Assembly: GCA_039096225.1 (NCBI GenBank)
Contig: JBBPEB010000028.1
Coordinates: 776,501-840,500, forward strand
DNA from: Blastocystis sp. Blastoise
Lineage: Eukaryota > Sar > Bigyra > Opalinata > Blastocystidae
Reading direction: 5' to 3'
DNA: 64,000 nucleotides
Positions 1 to 15,855 of this stretch are shown here, piece after piece; position 1 is the stretch's first letter; every line of letters starts with the position of its first letter. The notes under the pieces were generated by a model. It saw only the letters and a program-made list of their open reading frames with translations. It made no database searches and had not been told where the DNA came from. The position numbers and the translations under genes are program-made.

Positions 1-1373
1 ACATACAACGGCTCTACTGGCTCTTCTATGATTTCTATATCATTGCTTTCTTCTCCAGAAATATTTACATTCGTATTTTTTGGTTCTTCTATGATTTCTA
101 TATCATTGCTTTCTTCTCCAGAAATATTTACATTCGTATTTTTCATTTCTATAGTCAAATTCTTCGGTTTATTCTGTTCACGTTGATTGATTTCTTCACA
201 TTTCTCTTCTAATTGTTCCATAGATATTAATAATGGATTCATTTCTTTTGAAAATGGAGAGAAATCCAAAATATATATATTATCTTGTTTATCAACATAT
301 ACATCAAGAACAACTATATAGATAAAGATATATATACATAAAATGAGAAGAATATGAATATTGATTGTATAGTATTGTATATACATACAATTCTCTAATG
401 AAAAACGATCTACAACAATGGTTTCTACAAATTTCATTAAAATAGACTGTAAATGATCTTTCGATGATTTTAAGAACGAATAATACGTTGCTGAATCTTT
501 CTGAGTTATAGCAATTAAGTAATAATGATATATAAAGAGTCTGAACTGCATAGAAGGAAACATTGTTGCCCATTGTAGTAATATGAGTTGAGGACAGAGA
601 CTCTTAGATATTCCATTTGACTCCTGTTTATATGAATGACTATAGAAATATTTATCATTATTCTTTTTATTAATAATATAATAATATTTGAACAGGATAC
701 ATATAAACAAATAGATCAATAATATATATATACATCTTTTGATAATCACTTTGAAGGATGCCACTACTTTTTAGAAACATAAATACATCTCCTGGGGTTT
801 CACACTTCAAATTACCGGTCATCCATAAACAATCCTAAGAATAATTATTATTATACTGATTATTACATGTAGATTATATAAAAAAAAGATGAAAAAAAAA
901 TACTTTTGGTGAATTCCAATTAGATTTTGGAAAGCAACAGCCATTTAATTCATTTATTGAGTCATTAATCATAATTTCTAAATCTTCAAAAACAGGAGGT
1001 TCGACCTATAAAGATATCTGAATAAATGAGTAACAATAAAGTGTTTAAAATGAATACTTCTTCTTCAGAAATATCTTCATCATCTGAATCAACTGATTCA
1101 ACCGTATTTGATTCATATCGTGGATCATAAACAGAGGAACAAATCATTTTAGGTAATAAAACACCATCTATTGATATTCATTTGAATAAGATATATTTTT
1201 CAGACTAGAGTATATAATCTTAATATACCTGTAAATAAGTATTCAATAAAATCATCTGATAATGAGATTGATCGAGACTTAATTGCATATTTTTTGAAAT
1301 AAGGATACCAACAATCGTGTGAACAAGCAAGTAGATCCTCATAAGATGATGTTTCGGGTATTCTAGAAGTCAT
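1..1373 (-). CDS. CDC123: CDC123, eIF2 assembly chaperone (3' end outside window)
   Basis: CDC123 is the ATP-grasp-fold factor that joins eIF2 gamma to eIF2 alpha, so it controls translation initiation in the cytosol. The start ATG is at 1373-1371. Exon 1 gives CWYPYFKKYAIKSRSI, matching the family's conserved opening (W-Y-P-x-F then a basic IKS segment). Later exons give FPKLNW, LKSSDFI, QFRLFI and YYLIAITQKD, all in CDC123 order, then YILDFSPF near the end. In the family that last motif reads DFNPF and supplies metal ligands; the Asn is Ser here. The acidic C-terminal tail contains a 21-residue tandem duplication and is still open at base 1, so the stop codon lies outside. At least five short introns are visible. 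It is divergent from DPH1 across 126 bp. Family assignment is confident; exact exon borders are less so. Confidence 0.88.
20..145 (-). repeat. 63 bp in-frame tandem duplication in CDC123 tail
   Basis: Two almost identical 63 bp units (period 63, about 20-82 and 83-145) each encode an acidic unit containing NISGEESNDIEIIEEP. The unit length is a multiple of three, so the frame is kept. It looks like a recent replication-slippage or unequal-exchange duplication in the disordered acidic tail. Confidence 0.85.
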
Positions 1374-1499
1374 AATGAAAGAAAACAAATAATAAAGAAA
1401 TTGAAAAAAATGTTTTGTTTTTTTATAAATAAAAATTTCTTTGTTGCTTCTCGAAAAGAATCATTAGATATTTATATAAATTACAATTAAAATATATTT
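1374..1499. promoter_or_regulatory. CDC123/DPH1 divergent intergenic promoter
   Basis: Only 126 bp separate the two divergent start codons, so both genes must share this AT-rich region for their promoters and 5' leaders. T-runs and A-runs are present; no specific factor site can be assigned. Confidence 0.55.
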
Positions 1500-3326
1500 A
1501 TGGAGCAGCAAGAAGCACAAAAGATAATAAAACGACAATTAGTCAAAAGAAAGGCAATTCCTGAAAGTCTTCTAAATGATCCTGTTTTAAATGAAGCGAT
1601 TTCTGGTCTACCTACAAAATATAACTTCGAGATTCCAAAAACTATATTTAGAATCCGTGAATCAAAGGCAAAAGTAGTTGCATTACAATTTCCTGAGGGT
1701 TTAATGGTGTATTTAGTTTATTTGTTATTAGAAACATATTTAATATAATGAATTCTATTTTTAAATATAGTTATTCTGGTGGGATTGCTGATATCTTACA
1801 TCATTTTACAAATGCTGAAATGATTATTATGGGAGATGTTACTTATGGTGCATGCTGTGTTGATGATTTGACAGCTAGAAGATTAGGAGCTGAATTTCTT
1901 GTTCATTATGGTCACAGTTGTCTTGTTCCCATCACAACAACTAAATTACCAATGTTATATGTGTTTGTCGAAATTAAGATTGATGTGAAACATATTGTGG
2001 ATACTATAAAATTTAATATAGAGAAGAATCAACGAATAGCTATTTTAGGCACAATTCAATTCACAGCAGCCATCAATGCAGTTGCAAATGAATTAAAAGA
2101 TATCTATCCAGATTTTATTATTCCTCAAGTATTTTTATTTTTATTTTTATTTATTTTTATTATTATTGATTATTAAATATTCTTGTAATATACATATTAC
2201 TTATATATATAGCGTAAGCCATTGTCTAGAGGAGAAGTATTAGGGTGTACTTCACCTCAAATAGAGGATGTTGATATTATTGTATTTATTGCCGATGGAA
2301 GATTTCATATTGAAGTATATATATAATTTTATATCGTATTATAGCTTATATATTAAATATAAATATAATTATATATATAATACATAGAGTTGTATGATAT
2401 CGAATCCTCATATTAAATGCCTTCGTTACAATCCTTATGAGTATATATATATATTCTTATTTTTATAAATATATTCTTTATTCTTATTATTATTGTATTA
2501 TTAAGCATGTAACATATATATTTTTAAAACACAATTTTTTGATATATTACAATCATACAATTAAATTATATATATAGTCAAGAAATAACTCATGAAGAAT
2601 ATGATTATTCTAAAATGATGTCTATACGTCGTTCCTATATATTAAAAGCTTCAAAAGCAAAGAAATGGGGTATTATTTTAGGCACTTTGGGAAGACAAGT
2701 ATATATATAGATTATTATTATTATTCAATATATATATTATTTTTATTATTAATCAATATATATAATCATTATTCTTATGCATAAATATACTAATTATTCT
2801 TATATATATAATCATTATTCTTATACATAACTCTATATATATATAGGGAAATACAATAGTGATGAATCAAATAGTAGAATTACTAAAGAAGAGAAATAAA
2901 GAATATATCATTTTATTATTATCTGAAATCACTCCACAAAAAGTATATTATTATAATTGCTATTACTATTCTATATATACAATATTTCTTATATGTAACC
3001 ATCTTAAATACTTCTTTTTCTACATTATCAATAAATTTATTATACAATTTACTATCTATTTTTCTCTCTCATATCCTATCTATATATATTCTATATCTCT
3101 ATATATCTTTTAGTTAGCATTATATTCAACTATTGAATCATGGGTACAATTAGCATGTCCTCGTTTATCTATAGATTGGGGGATGTCTTTTGACACTCCT
3201 TTTCTTACTGTATATGAATCCTATGTCGCTTTAGGAGAAGTAGAATGGAAAGAAGAATATCCCATGGACTGGTATGCTAATGATGGAGGCATCTGGGGAA
3301 ATAACTCGAAGAAAGATTTACTATAA
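1500..3326 (+). CDS. DPH1: DPH1, diphthamide biosynthesis radical-SAM-like enzyme subunit
   Basis: DPH1 with DPH2 carries out the first diphthamide step: transfer of a 3-amino-3-carboxypropyl group from S-adenosylmethionine to a histidine of eEF2. Family blocks appear in order: [61 protein letters not shown], the NP(H)IKxxRYNPY region, [36 protein letters not shown] and PMDWY. The three cysteines that hold the 4Fe-4S cluster in the family (in [13 protein letters not shown] and ACPRLS) are all present, so the protein should be active. The first intron is best read as starting at the GTATTT after ATGGT, which restores the [10 protein letters not shown] join. Several further (TA)-rich introns follow. 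The stop is TAA at 3324-3326. Confidence 0.93.
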
Positions 3327-3639
3327 GGACACTATATTATTTTGTTTTATTTTTAAGGATTTTATTTTGACATGCAGTGATTTTGTTCGTTGATCCTTTT
3401 AATAAGTTATCTTTTTTTTTAATATTTTTATTGAACGCTTCTATTCATAAATTTCGTTTCTACACTGAGTAATACGATGTTCATCATTAAAACAACAATA
3501 AACCTTTGAAATGTTACTATAGAATATTCAGACTAAAGCTGAATACATTTCAGTCAGTTTCACGAAAACCATTTTTTTTTTTTAATACCAATTTTATTCT
3601 TAATATATACAATATATTAATTTAAAAAATCGAATAACA
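3327..3639. other. Intergenic, DPH1 to PRMT7
   Basis: 313 bp of AT-rich sequence with T-homopolymers that must hold the DPH1 3' end and the PRMT7 promoter. I see no gene. Confidence 0.5.
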
Positions 3640-7658
<4,019 letters not shown>

Positions 7659-8012
7659 TGCTCTTAAATACAACATTTATTTTTTTTGTGTTTTTTTTTT
7701 CAATTTATGCTATTTCAACGTTTTATAAAAATAATTTTGTCAGTTCATGATTTGTATAGTCATCTTATTGTGATATTTATCGTTATAAGGCATATAATAA
7801 AAACCAATTGAAAATTAATTCTTGACAAATGTTCTAAATAATCAAACTATTGTTTTATTGCATTATAAATATTTTTTATACCAATTTTAAAATGTGCTTC
7901 ATATTTTATAAAAACATTTTTGCTACAATTTGATACAATTTTGGAGAAGATATTCAAACAACATCATTAAGTGTTAAATTCCTCAAATATTTATTTAAAA
8001 ATTCATATAATT
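7659..8012. other. Intergenic, PRMT7 to transposon
   Basis: AT-rich spacer with poly-T runs just after the PRMT7 stop. No gene is seen. It ends with the 8 bp ATATAATT (8005-8012) that recurs on the far side of the mobile element. Confidence 0.5.
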
Positions 8013-9309
8013 TAGAGATTTACAAAAAACCGTATATGAATATATCACCGGTTTTTTTTTGAGAAAACCGTATATACGGTTTTTTATTTTACTTATATCT
8101 CTTTTAATGTTTTTTTTTTATTGTTTATTAATTATGTATATTCATAAGAATTATAGTTGTAATAGAAAGAAACTTAGAAAAAAAAGAAACAATTCCATTT
8201 GTTGACATTGTTCACAAAGTATCTTCGAATTTATTGTTTACTATATTATGATAATGTTAATTATGTTATGTATATATGTAAAAACTAATATTGTTGAAAT
8301 ACTCATGATATAAGTACTATTTTATAAGCAATTAATTATTTAATTTGATATTTTTTATACTATAATATTTCTCCTTTACTATAAATGCTATTTAATACAC
8401 AATAAACTAATATAATCAACATTTGATGAGCTTTAAAAAACTACATATTCTGTGAAATGTTTTTAATATCTTTCAGATTAATGTGCTCTATCATGTCAAC
8501 ATCTTCATAAATAATTACATATCATAAATTATAACTGATATTACATTTTCACTAATTGTACATTGATTCTATTTTTATTTGACTCATTAATAGTAGTAAT
8601 GATTCATTTATACTTTATATCTCTCTATATAAATATTTCATGCTTTTAATATAGCTATAACTAGTATTTAAGAGAATAAAAAACATCATTCATTTTATGA
8701 TAGATAAATTTCAATGAAATTATAATAATATTATAAAATACATTGAGAAGTGATGATATATATCATATTATGTAATTATTTATAATATAGAGTCAAATAT
8801 AGCCGATAATGTAAAAAAATGTTATAGTCACGGATTCATTGTATTTCCAAAAGAAGTTACTTCATTTTATATTGATAAACGCAGATTAGAGTATTGAATA
8901 AGAACAATTAACTGATTCAATCAAAATGGACAAAAAGTGATTACTATCAATAGAGTTTAATCTACCCATAACTTGCTTGAGATTATCAGAAACAGTTATT
9001 ATATGTTTGTAATATGACTAGATTAAGCTTAAATCTCTTTATTGTCTATATAATCTAATTAATAATAAAATATTTCTAAAAGAATATCAAGAAATAACTT
9101 AAATATATGAATAAGCCTGATATAACACTTATAAAACAAAAAACAATTTTAAAAAATTAATATTTGACTTTATATAAGTAAAATAAAATTCATATACGGT
9201 TTTAAAACCGAATATGGAATTTTGACTGAGAAATGAAAAAACCGTATATACGGTTTTCTCAAAAAAAAAAGCGGTGATATATTCATATACGGTTTTTTGT
9301 AAATCTCTA
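8013..9309. mobile_element. Non-autonomous hAT-like DNA transposon (long-TIR MITE-like element)
   Basis: The first about 75 bp (8013-8088, starting TAGAGATTTAC) reappear as a reverse complement at about 9234-9309, ending GTAAATCTCTA. The arms differ by one G/C substitution and one T of a homopolymer. Each arm also contains the palindromic block ACCGTATATACGGT. The 8 bp ATATAATT lies directly outside both ends (8005-8012 and 9310-9317), as expected of a target-site duplication. hAT elements make 8 bp duplications and have ends of the form (C/T)A(A/G)NG, which TAGAG fits. The 1.15 kb interior is AT-rich with no long open frame, so it encodes no transposase. The right end is about 80 bp from the next gene's start codon. 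The AT-rich duplication could partly be chance; the inverted repeats are unambiguous. Confidence 0.8.
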
Positions 9310-9390
9310 ATATAATTTTTGATAATGTGTTTTTTAGTGAACTTAAGCAAAAGGAAAGTTTTAAAAAGAAGGGTTTTTTCATTATTATTA

Positions 9391-10489
9391 ATGTCCATGG
9401 ATATTGATCCTTTGGAAGATATTTGTGAATCAACACGTCAACTTCTTGATCCTACAAGAATAGATTATGTTCCTGATGCATATTTTGCAATTAATTCCAA
9501 GAATGTGATTGGCTGTGACTCTATTTATGGATACGAAGATATAGAAGAAGTGAGCACAGCAGTTTCGATATTATTACTAGATTCTATTGACTCTTCTGTA
9601 ACTAATCTTCAAAGTATCGTCCTATGCTCAAAAAAAGAGACTTGTTTTGAAGTGTTTTCAAGGTTTATGGGTCTTACGAATTCTTCTTGTAAAATCCGTT
9701 CTCATGTATCTGTAGGTGGTATGAAAATTAGTAGAGATGTTCAAGGTTTAAAGAGTAGTATGTTTTCATATTTATTATTTAAAGATATTCATTGTGATAT
9801 GAATAGATCCACATATTTTATTTTGTTCTCCTGGACGACTGATAAGACTTCAAGAAGAATCTTTATTAGATTTATCAAATATTCAAAATATTTTTGTTTT
9901 TGAAGGAGAATTTCTACTCTCAAAAACATTAATCCATAGTGTATATATTCATTATTATATTTATTATTATATTTATTATTCTATTTATTATTTTTATTGA
10001 TTTATATTTATTATATGTATTATTATATTTATTATTATATATAGACTATTCGTTGTTTGCATATGATTCGAGAAATTCATCAAACAATATTTTTGTTTGA
10101 TTCCCACGGTTTGAATGAGGAATCTATATCTACGTCTATTCTTAACCCATTATCAAAACAACTTAATTGTCCTCAAGTATTTATTATATATATTTTTATT
10201 ATAAGTTTTTATATGCTTTTATAATATATATTTATAATATATATTTTTTATATTCAATTAGATATATAAATATTTATTATGATTATTCAACTTAATAATA
10301 TATATATAGTATATTCCCTGTATATATCCCACACCTTATATGAAACAGAAATCTATTAATAATAATGATTTACTAACTACATGTCAAAAACAACAATCAA
10401 TTTCTCATTTAATACCTTCTTATGGTATATATAAATATTTTTTAACTTTTTACTTATTATTTTTATATATATTTTATAGTTTTATTGAG

Positions 10490-10537
<48 letters not shown>

Positions 10538-11494
10538 CATCTCAGTCACCTTTAAAAAGAGGTAGTTGCATATTAAAATATATTCTTAATCATGAAATCT
10601 CTACCTTATCATCATCAGATATATCTACTTCTGCTTCTGTTTCTACTTCTCCTTCTATTCCAATAGAATCTCTACATAGTAATAAAGAGAATAAAGAGAA
10701 TAAAGAGACTACTACTAATACTCTATCTTCTTCAATTATTGAAAAAAATATATCTAAAAAGAATTCTAAAAGAATTGTGTTGTTTACGTCATCTGAAGTA
10801 TATACACAAATACTTTATGATCTATTCTATTCACTTAAAACGTATATATATATTATTTTTTTTAATGTTATTTTTTTTTCATATTTTTAAATTTATTTAA
10901 CTATTATATTTCTTTTTCAATATGTTTATATATATATACATTTAGTTGTATTGTGATTCAAATAAATGAAGAATCATTATATAAGGATATAAAAGCACGT
11001 GTGAAACGAATTCGAGATGGCGGGAATATGATTATTATTATTTCTGATTCTCTTATTCATCTTCTACCCTCTGTTCTCTATTCTTCATTTGTATATATAA
11101 ATATATATAAATATATATAAATATATATAAATATAATTAATAATAATAATAATATATATATCTAGTATCATATTACACTTCCATTAACGTCGGCATTATT
11201 TATAAATCGATTGTATTTTCTGGATGAATCTTTATATATACAACAATCGTTATCTGAAAATAATTCAGATGAAAATCAGTCAAATATATCTTCTTCTATT
11301 TCTTCTCATGTATTTATATCTGAAAATGAAATATCTGTAATACAAGGATTATATAAACAATTCAACTTAATACTAGAAGAAGGAGAACCTATTGATATTG
11401 ATATATATTCTATTAATGGAAATAAATTCGATAATATGTCTATTACTGTATATTTATATATTGTGCATCTTATAACATCATATTTATTATTCTA

Positions 11495-11526
<32 letters not shown>

Positions 11527-12738
11527 CTCACTTTTATTCTACATTTTTTAATTTTATTTATATTCATATAAATATATGTTATGTATATATACTATTTCCA
11601 GATGGATCCAAAACAGTTAGTGTCCGCCAATGATACGAAGAGTAATGAAATAGGTATAAATACTGAGTCATCAGAAATATCAACAGAACTGAAGGATACT
11701 GAACACTCGACTATTACTATAAAGAATTCATTGTCTGTTTCACCTTCTTCTTCAAATTCTCCTTCTTCTATTAATAATCCTACTAATAATAATTTAGAAT
11801 CCAATATACATAATTTAATGCATACACCACGAGTAATATCTCCTCTTTTTCCTTCTATAAATGAACCTGAGCAGTTCTCTATAGATATAAATAAAATGCC
11901 TACTACTCTTCAAGACACAACATCTCCTCCTTCTATAATACCCTTACCTCCTCTTCTTAGTATGAAAGCACCTTCATTTTATAAACAAATACCTAGTCCT
12001 TATTTTAAAGTATCTACTTACAGAGAGAAACAAAAAAGTACGAAATCGTTAGATTCTTCCAATCAAAGTGAACAAATGTCAACAGGATTGAATTATAATC
12101 CTGTAAATGTAATTAATAATGATATGAATGATAATAATATGAATAATAATAATAATAATATGAATACTATAAATACAGATGCATTGAATCCAGTAACAGC
12201 AGAACCATTAATATTTAGTTCACTACCAGAGACTTCTCCCAACCCTGTTATATCCCCGCTCTCTTTATCTTCTGAGCCACATCTCTTACCAACAGCTACT
12301 ATATCCTCTATTCCTATTCATCAATATAATACACCTAATAATCAACAATATAATATACCATATAATCAACAATATATTCAACAATATAATACACCTAATA
12401 ATCAACAATATATTCAGCAATATAATACACCTAATAATCAACAATATAATATCCCTAATATTCAACAATATAATACACCTAATAATCAACAATATAATAC
12501 ACCATACTCTACTCAAGCTACTACTGCTACTACTTTTTATTCTCCTATAAATCCATTATTATCAAATCATTATTATACAAGTCAACAAATCATAGAAAAC
12601 CAAAATACATGTATGAATCCTATATATAATCAAGTAGAACAGAAAACAGAAGATAAAGACAAGAAGAATAAATTGGACATTCTTAAGAATAAAGTGAAAC
12701 AAGGATATGTCTGCCAAAATGCTAAATACTTTATATAA
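9391..12738 (+). CDS. eIF4A-like DEAD-box protein with lost catalytic motifs and N/Q/P-rich tail
   Basis: The fold of a DEAD-box helicase is recognisable, but the chemistry is gone. Joined exons (9391-9757, 9807-9940, 10045-10176, 10310-10424, 10538-10841, 10946-11090, 11166-11447, 11602-12738) align with eIF4A. NPHILFCSPGRLIRL corresponds to APHIIVGTPGRVFDML and NIFVFEGEFLLSK to KMFVLDEADEMLSR. Motif II DEAD is therefore EGEF, the SAT motif is DSHG, the P-loop GTGKT is absent, motif V is SDSLIHLLPS and the HRIGR arginine motif is NRLYF. Only the PGR of motif Ib survives. The tail (from about 11,600) is about 380 residues, rich in Ser, Asn, Gln and Pro, with repeats of NTPNNQQY. All exons stay open with proper splice sites, so it is a maintained pseudoenzyme rather than a decaying gene. 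A role as an RNA- or eIF4G-binding scaffold is a guess. The ATG at 9397 is an alternative start. Confidence 0.75.
12322..12510 (+). repeat. Tandem NNQQY peptide-coding repeats
   Basis: Units of about 24-33 bp encode variants of QQYNTPNN and QQYIQQYN, seven or eight times in a row, inside the low-complexity tail of the eIF4A-like gene. The repeat keeps the frame and resembles prion-like Q/N-rich condensate-forming segments in composition. Confidence 0.8.
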
Positions 12739-13380
12739 ATATATTTATTAAAAAGAATCATATTTATATGTTATTCTTTTCTATCTTTTTTTTAATATTT
12801 ATTTATTGCATATCTAGTTTTGTCTAAATTGGTCTTATCATCAAAATTCATTCTTTTTAAAAGAAAGTAATTTTTCTAATTTATAGTACTACTTGCTTTT
12901 TTAAACTTAATTTATTGAATATCTTGTATATGGATCTTAAAGAAACGGGCTAAAAAAGAATTGTGGTATGAAATTTAATTTTGTTTCTTTTAATCACAGA
13001 AATATTTCTACACTAGACATATATAGAAAAAATCATATATGCATCTACTTGCAAAAAATATCTTTTAAACGAATCCACATCATCTGAAATAAAAAGAATC
13101 AAAAGCAAACAAACAGCAACATAATTATTTCTTTTTATATTCTACTAATTTCATAATTCTTCGATACTTAATATAAAAGAGTATAGAACATAATTATTTT
13201 AGAGATATTCATAATAAGAGAGACAGAAAACAAAAATGAAATTTAAACAACTGATGCTGAAATCATTTAAAAATCTGTTTTTGAGAGAAAAATAACGCAA
13301 TAAACTGACTGATTGAATCTGATTCTATTAAAAAGACAAACATAGTTTTTTATTAGCTATTCTGCATTTAAAAAGAAGAG
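12739..13380. other. Intergenic, no gene seen
   Basis: 640 bp of AT-rich sequence between two plus-strand genes, with scattered T-runs after the upstream stop. Short open frames exist, but none has family similarity or intron signals I can support. Confidence 0.45.
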
Positions 13381-14365
13381 ATGAACATTAGTATATAGTT
13401 AGATTGATATAAACATATGAAAAATAGGTGTGGAAGTGAATAAATTTGTAGAAGGTGAAATCAACAAACAAAAACAGTCATGGAAATCGTTCAATAATGA
13501 ATTTCCTCATGGTATAAAGCCAGGAGATGCTATTCCTCTGTTACCAAATACTAATCAAGTGGATTATTATTCAGTTCTTGGAATTACTACTAGTGCATCT
13601 CAAGAAGACATCAATGTTGCTGCAAAGTCTATGAAGAGTTTTTATCATCCTGATAAGTTCACTAGATGGATTAATAAACATAATTTAAAATTTGATGCTT
13701 TGTTGATGGATGAATCAAGAAGGATATTTCAATTAGCTTCTGATGCATATGCTGTACATATATTTATTTTCTTTTCATTTTTATTTTTTAGATAAAAAAT
13801 TTATATATATATTCAATTCTTATATTTATACTATTAGTATGTATATTATTTTCTGTATAGACAATAGGAGATGAGAGTCGTCGGAATCAGTATGATAGTG
13901 ATTATTGTATACAAACAATTGAAGATCTCTCCAAAAAAGTATTTATAGTTGTTTAAAATAATTTCTCACATATATATATATTATATATATATTATATATA
14001 TATATAGATATATATAAGTGAAAAAGAGCGTGCTGAAAGAGATATTGAAAATATGAAGATCATGTATACAGACGTCATAGATAGTGAGCATGACGTCATC
14101 GGAGGTGGACTCGTCATCATTGATGCTTATTATGGTGTCTTTCCCAAGGAAATTAGTCCTTATAAACCTATTGAAGATCAAGTATATATTTATTTGTTAT
14201 TATTATATATTATTATTATATATTATTATTATATATTATTATTATATATTATTATATATATATATTATTATTATTATATAGGCTTATGGACCTTATGAAA
14301 ATGTTATTGTTCCTATGACATGTGCTATTAATAAATCACGAATCTGGATTATCAATACATCAAGT

Positions 14366-14434
<69 letters not shown>

Positions 14435-14501
14435 GATACATATCAGGATATTCCTTCGTTTTCCACGGGAACAGGATTCTATGATGTAGCACCTGGACAA
14501 G

Positions 14502-14533
<32 letters not shown>

Positions 14534-14617
14534 TCTAAAAAAATAAAATTTATATAAATATATATATAGATAAAACGACTTGTTGTTCGTTATTTATTTA
14601 AGAATGATCATCATCAA

Positions 14618-14658
<41 letters not shown>

Positions 14659-14702
14659 GGTAGTATATAGTGATGATGATGCTGTTTCTATACCCATGAG
14701 AA

Positions 14703-14758
<56 letters not shown>

Positions 14759-14985
14759 CTTTCTATAGGTCATAAGATATCTTTAAGAAATGATTGGAAG
14801 TATATATATATATATATATGTACATATAATAATAATTATTATTATATAGATCTAAACAAAAACATATAAAGTCAAAAACAGATATTCAAAAGAAACCAAA
14901 GAAGGATGTCTTATTCTATCTATTATGTTCTATTATTGGTATATCTGCATTTTCAATTCTTAAACGTATTTTCTCTAAAAAGTAA
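13381..14985 (+). CDS. DNAJC11-like J-protein lacking the barrel domain, with C-terminal membrane anchor
   Basis: The J domain is at residues about 45-120: DYYSVLGITTSASQEDI and FYHPDKF (the HPD tripeptide that stimulates Hsp70). It is followed by DESRRNQYD. The C-terminal half matches the domain found at the end of DNAJC11 (DUF3395): GGGLVIIDAYYG, VIVPMTCAINKSRIWI, the GFYDVAPGQ turn, LVVRYLFKNDHHQVVYSDD and IPMRSHKIS. In animal DNAJC11, a mitochondrial protein linked to MICOS, a large barrel-like region lies between these two parts; here only a short charged linker does. The protein ends with a hydrophobic helix (FYLLCSIIGISAFSIL) flanked by lysines, then RIFSKK and stop, a tail-anchor layout. 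The start is inferred: ATG at 13381 in a 10-nt first exon, a 37-nt intron, then exon 2 at 13428, joining as MNISVEVNKF. About nine introns follow. Confidence 0.72.
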
Positions 14986-15855
14986 TTCATTCATTTTTTT
15001 GTGTTTTTTTCTCATTTCCATTATCATTCTTTCCCTAGATATATATATATATATATTCCTTCAGTTGTTTTTCAAAATATCTTTTATTCTATTCTTTACA
15101 GAATAAATAAAGATATTCTAACTTTCATATCACTTATACTAGCTATTTTAATGCATATGAATAAAAAATATTATGTAAAAGAAGAATAATTATATTTGAA
15201 ATTCTCAAAAATAGAATTTTTTTTTCTTAAACTATGTAATGAACTTTAGCTATTCAGTTCATACTCAGTCAATGCATTGATTCTTGCAAATATCCTCATA
15301 TCGAATAAGCCTGTAGACAACAATTGAATTATCAAAAACTATAGAACGCAGCTATAAAGACTTAGAAAATAACTGAAAAAAACCTGATAATTGTTCTGCA
15401 TTATATGAATATATTGAAATGAAGAAATCAAATAAAAATTTATTTGATAAAAATATAATTCTAATTCACGTGTTCTATTTATTATCTATAAGGCTATATA
15501 GACTCATTCGCTAATGATTTCAGATGTAATATAGAGAGTCAGTACAAAAACAATTTCAGTAAAAAAATGAAAACATAGAATACTAACAAAAACGAGTTTC
15601 CTATGGTTTTCAGAGGACGTCTTCATCATGAAAACATAATGAAAAAACTAGTAATTGAGTTATATCAAAAAACTATGTTATTAAAAAAGGAAGAACTGAA
15701 CAACTACAGATAACCGCGATTTTTTAGATTTACACTAGTAAATTTAGGTTTTTCCACTGTATATATTTCTACAAGAAAAATGACTATCTTTTAGAATAAA
15801 CTCAGTTTTCTGTACATATTTATTTTATCATAATCGTTTATTCTATCAACCTAAA
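14986..15855. other. Intergenic, no gene seen
   Basis: 870 bp of AT-rich DNA. Just after the J-protein stop, a short open frame with hydrophobic T-rich translation runs to about 15,190, but it has no supported start or similarity. The rest contains T- and A-runs and no recognised signal. Confidence 0.4.

Noticed and set aside
9129-9436. Minus-strand small frames over the right arm of the transposon
   Set aside because: Their codons come from the inverted repeats and an exon of the plus-strand gene; no transposase motif is seen.
12286-12516. Minus-strand frame opposite the NNQQY repeats
   Set aside because: It is the antisense of a coding repeat; its periodic hydrophobic translation simply mirrors the plus-strand repeat.
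14053-14110. Two TGACGTCA-like (CRE) sites
   Set aside because: They fall inside the coding DVIDSEHDVIG segment of the J-protein and reflect its Asp-Val codons.
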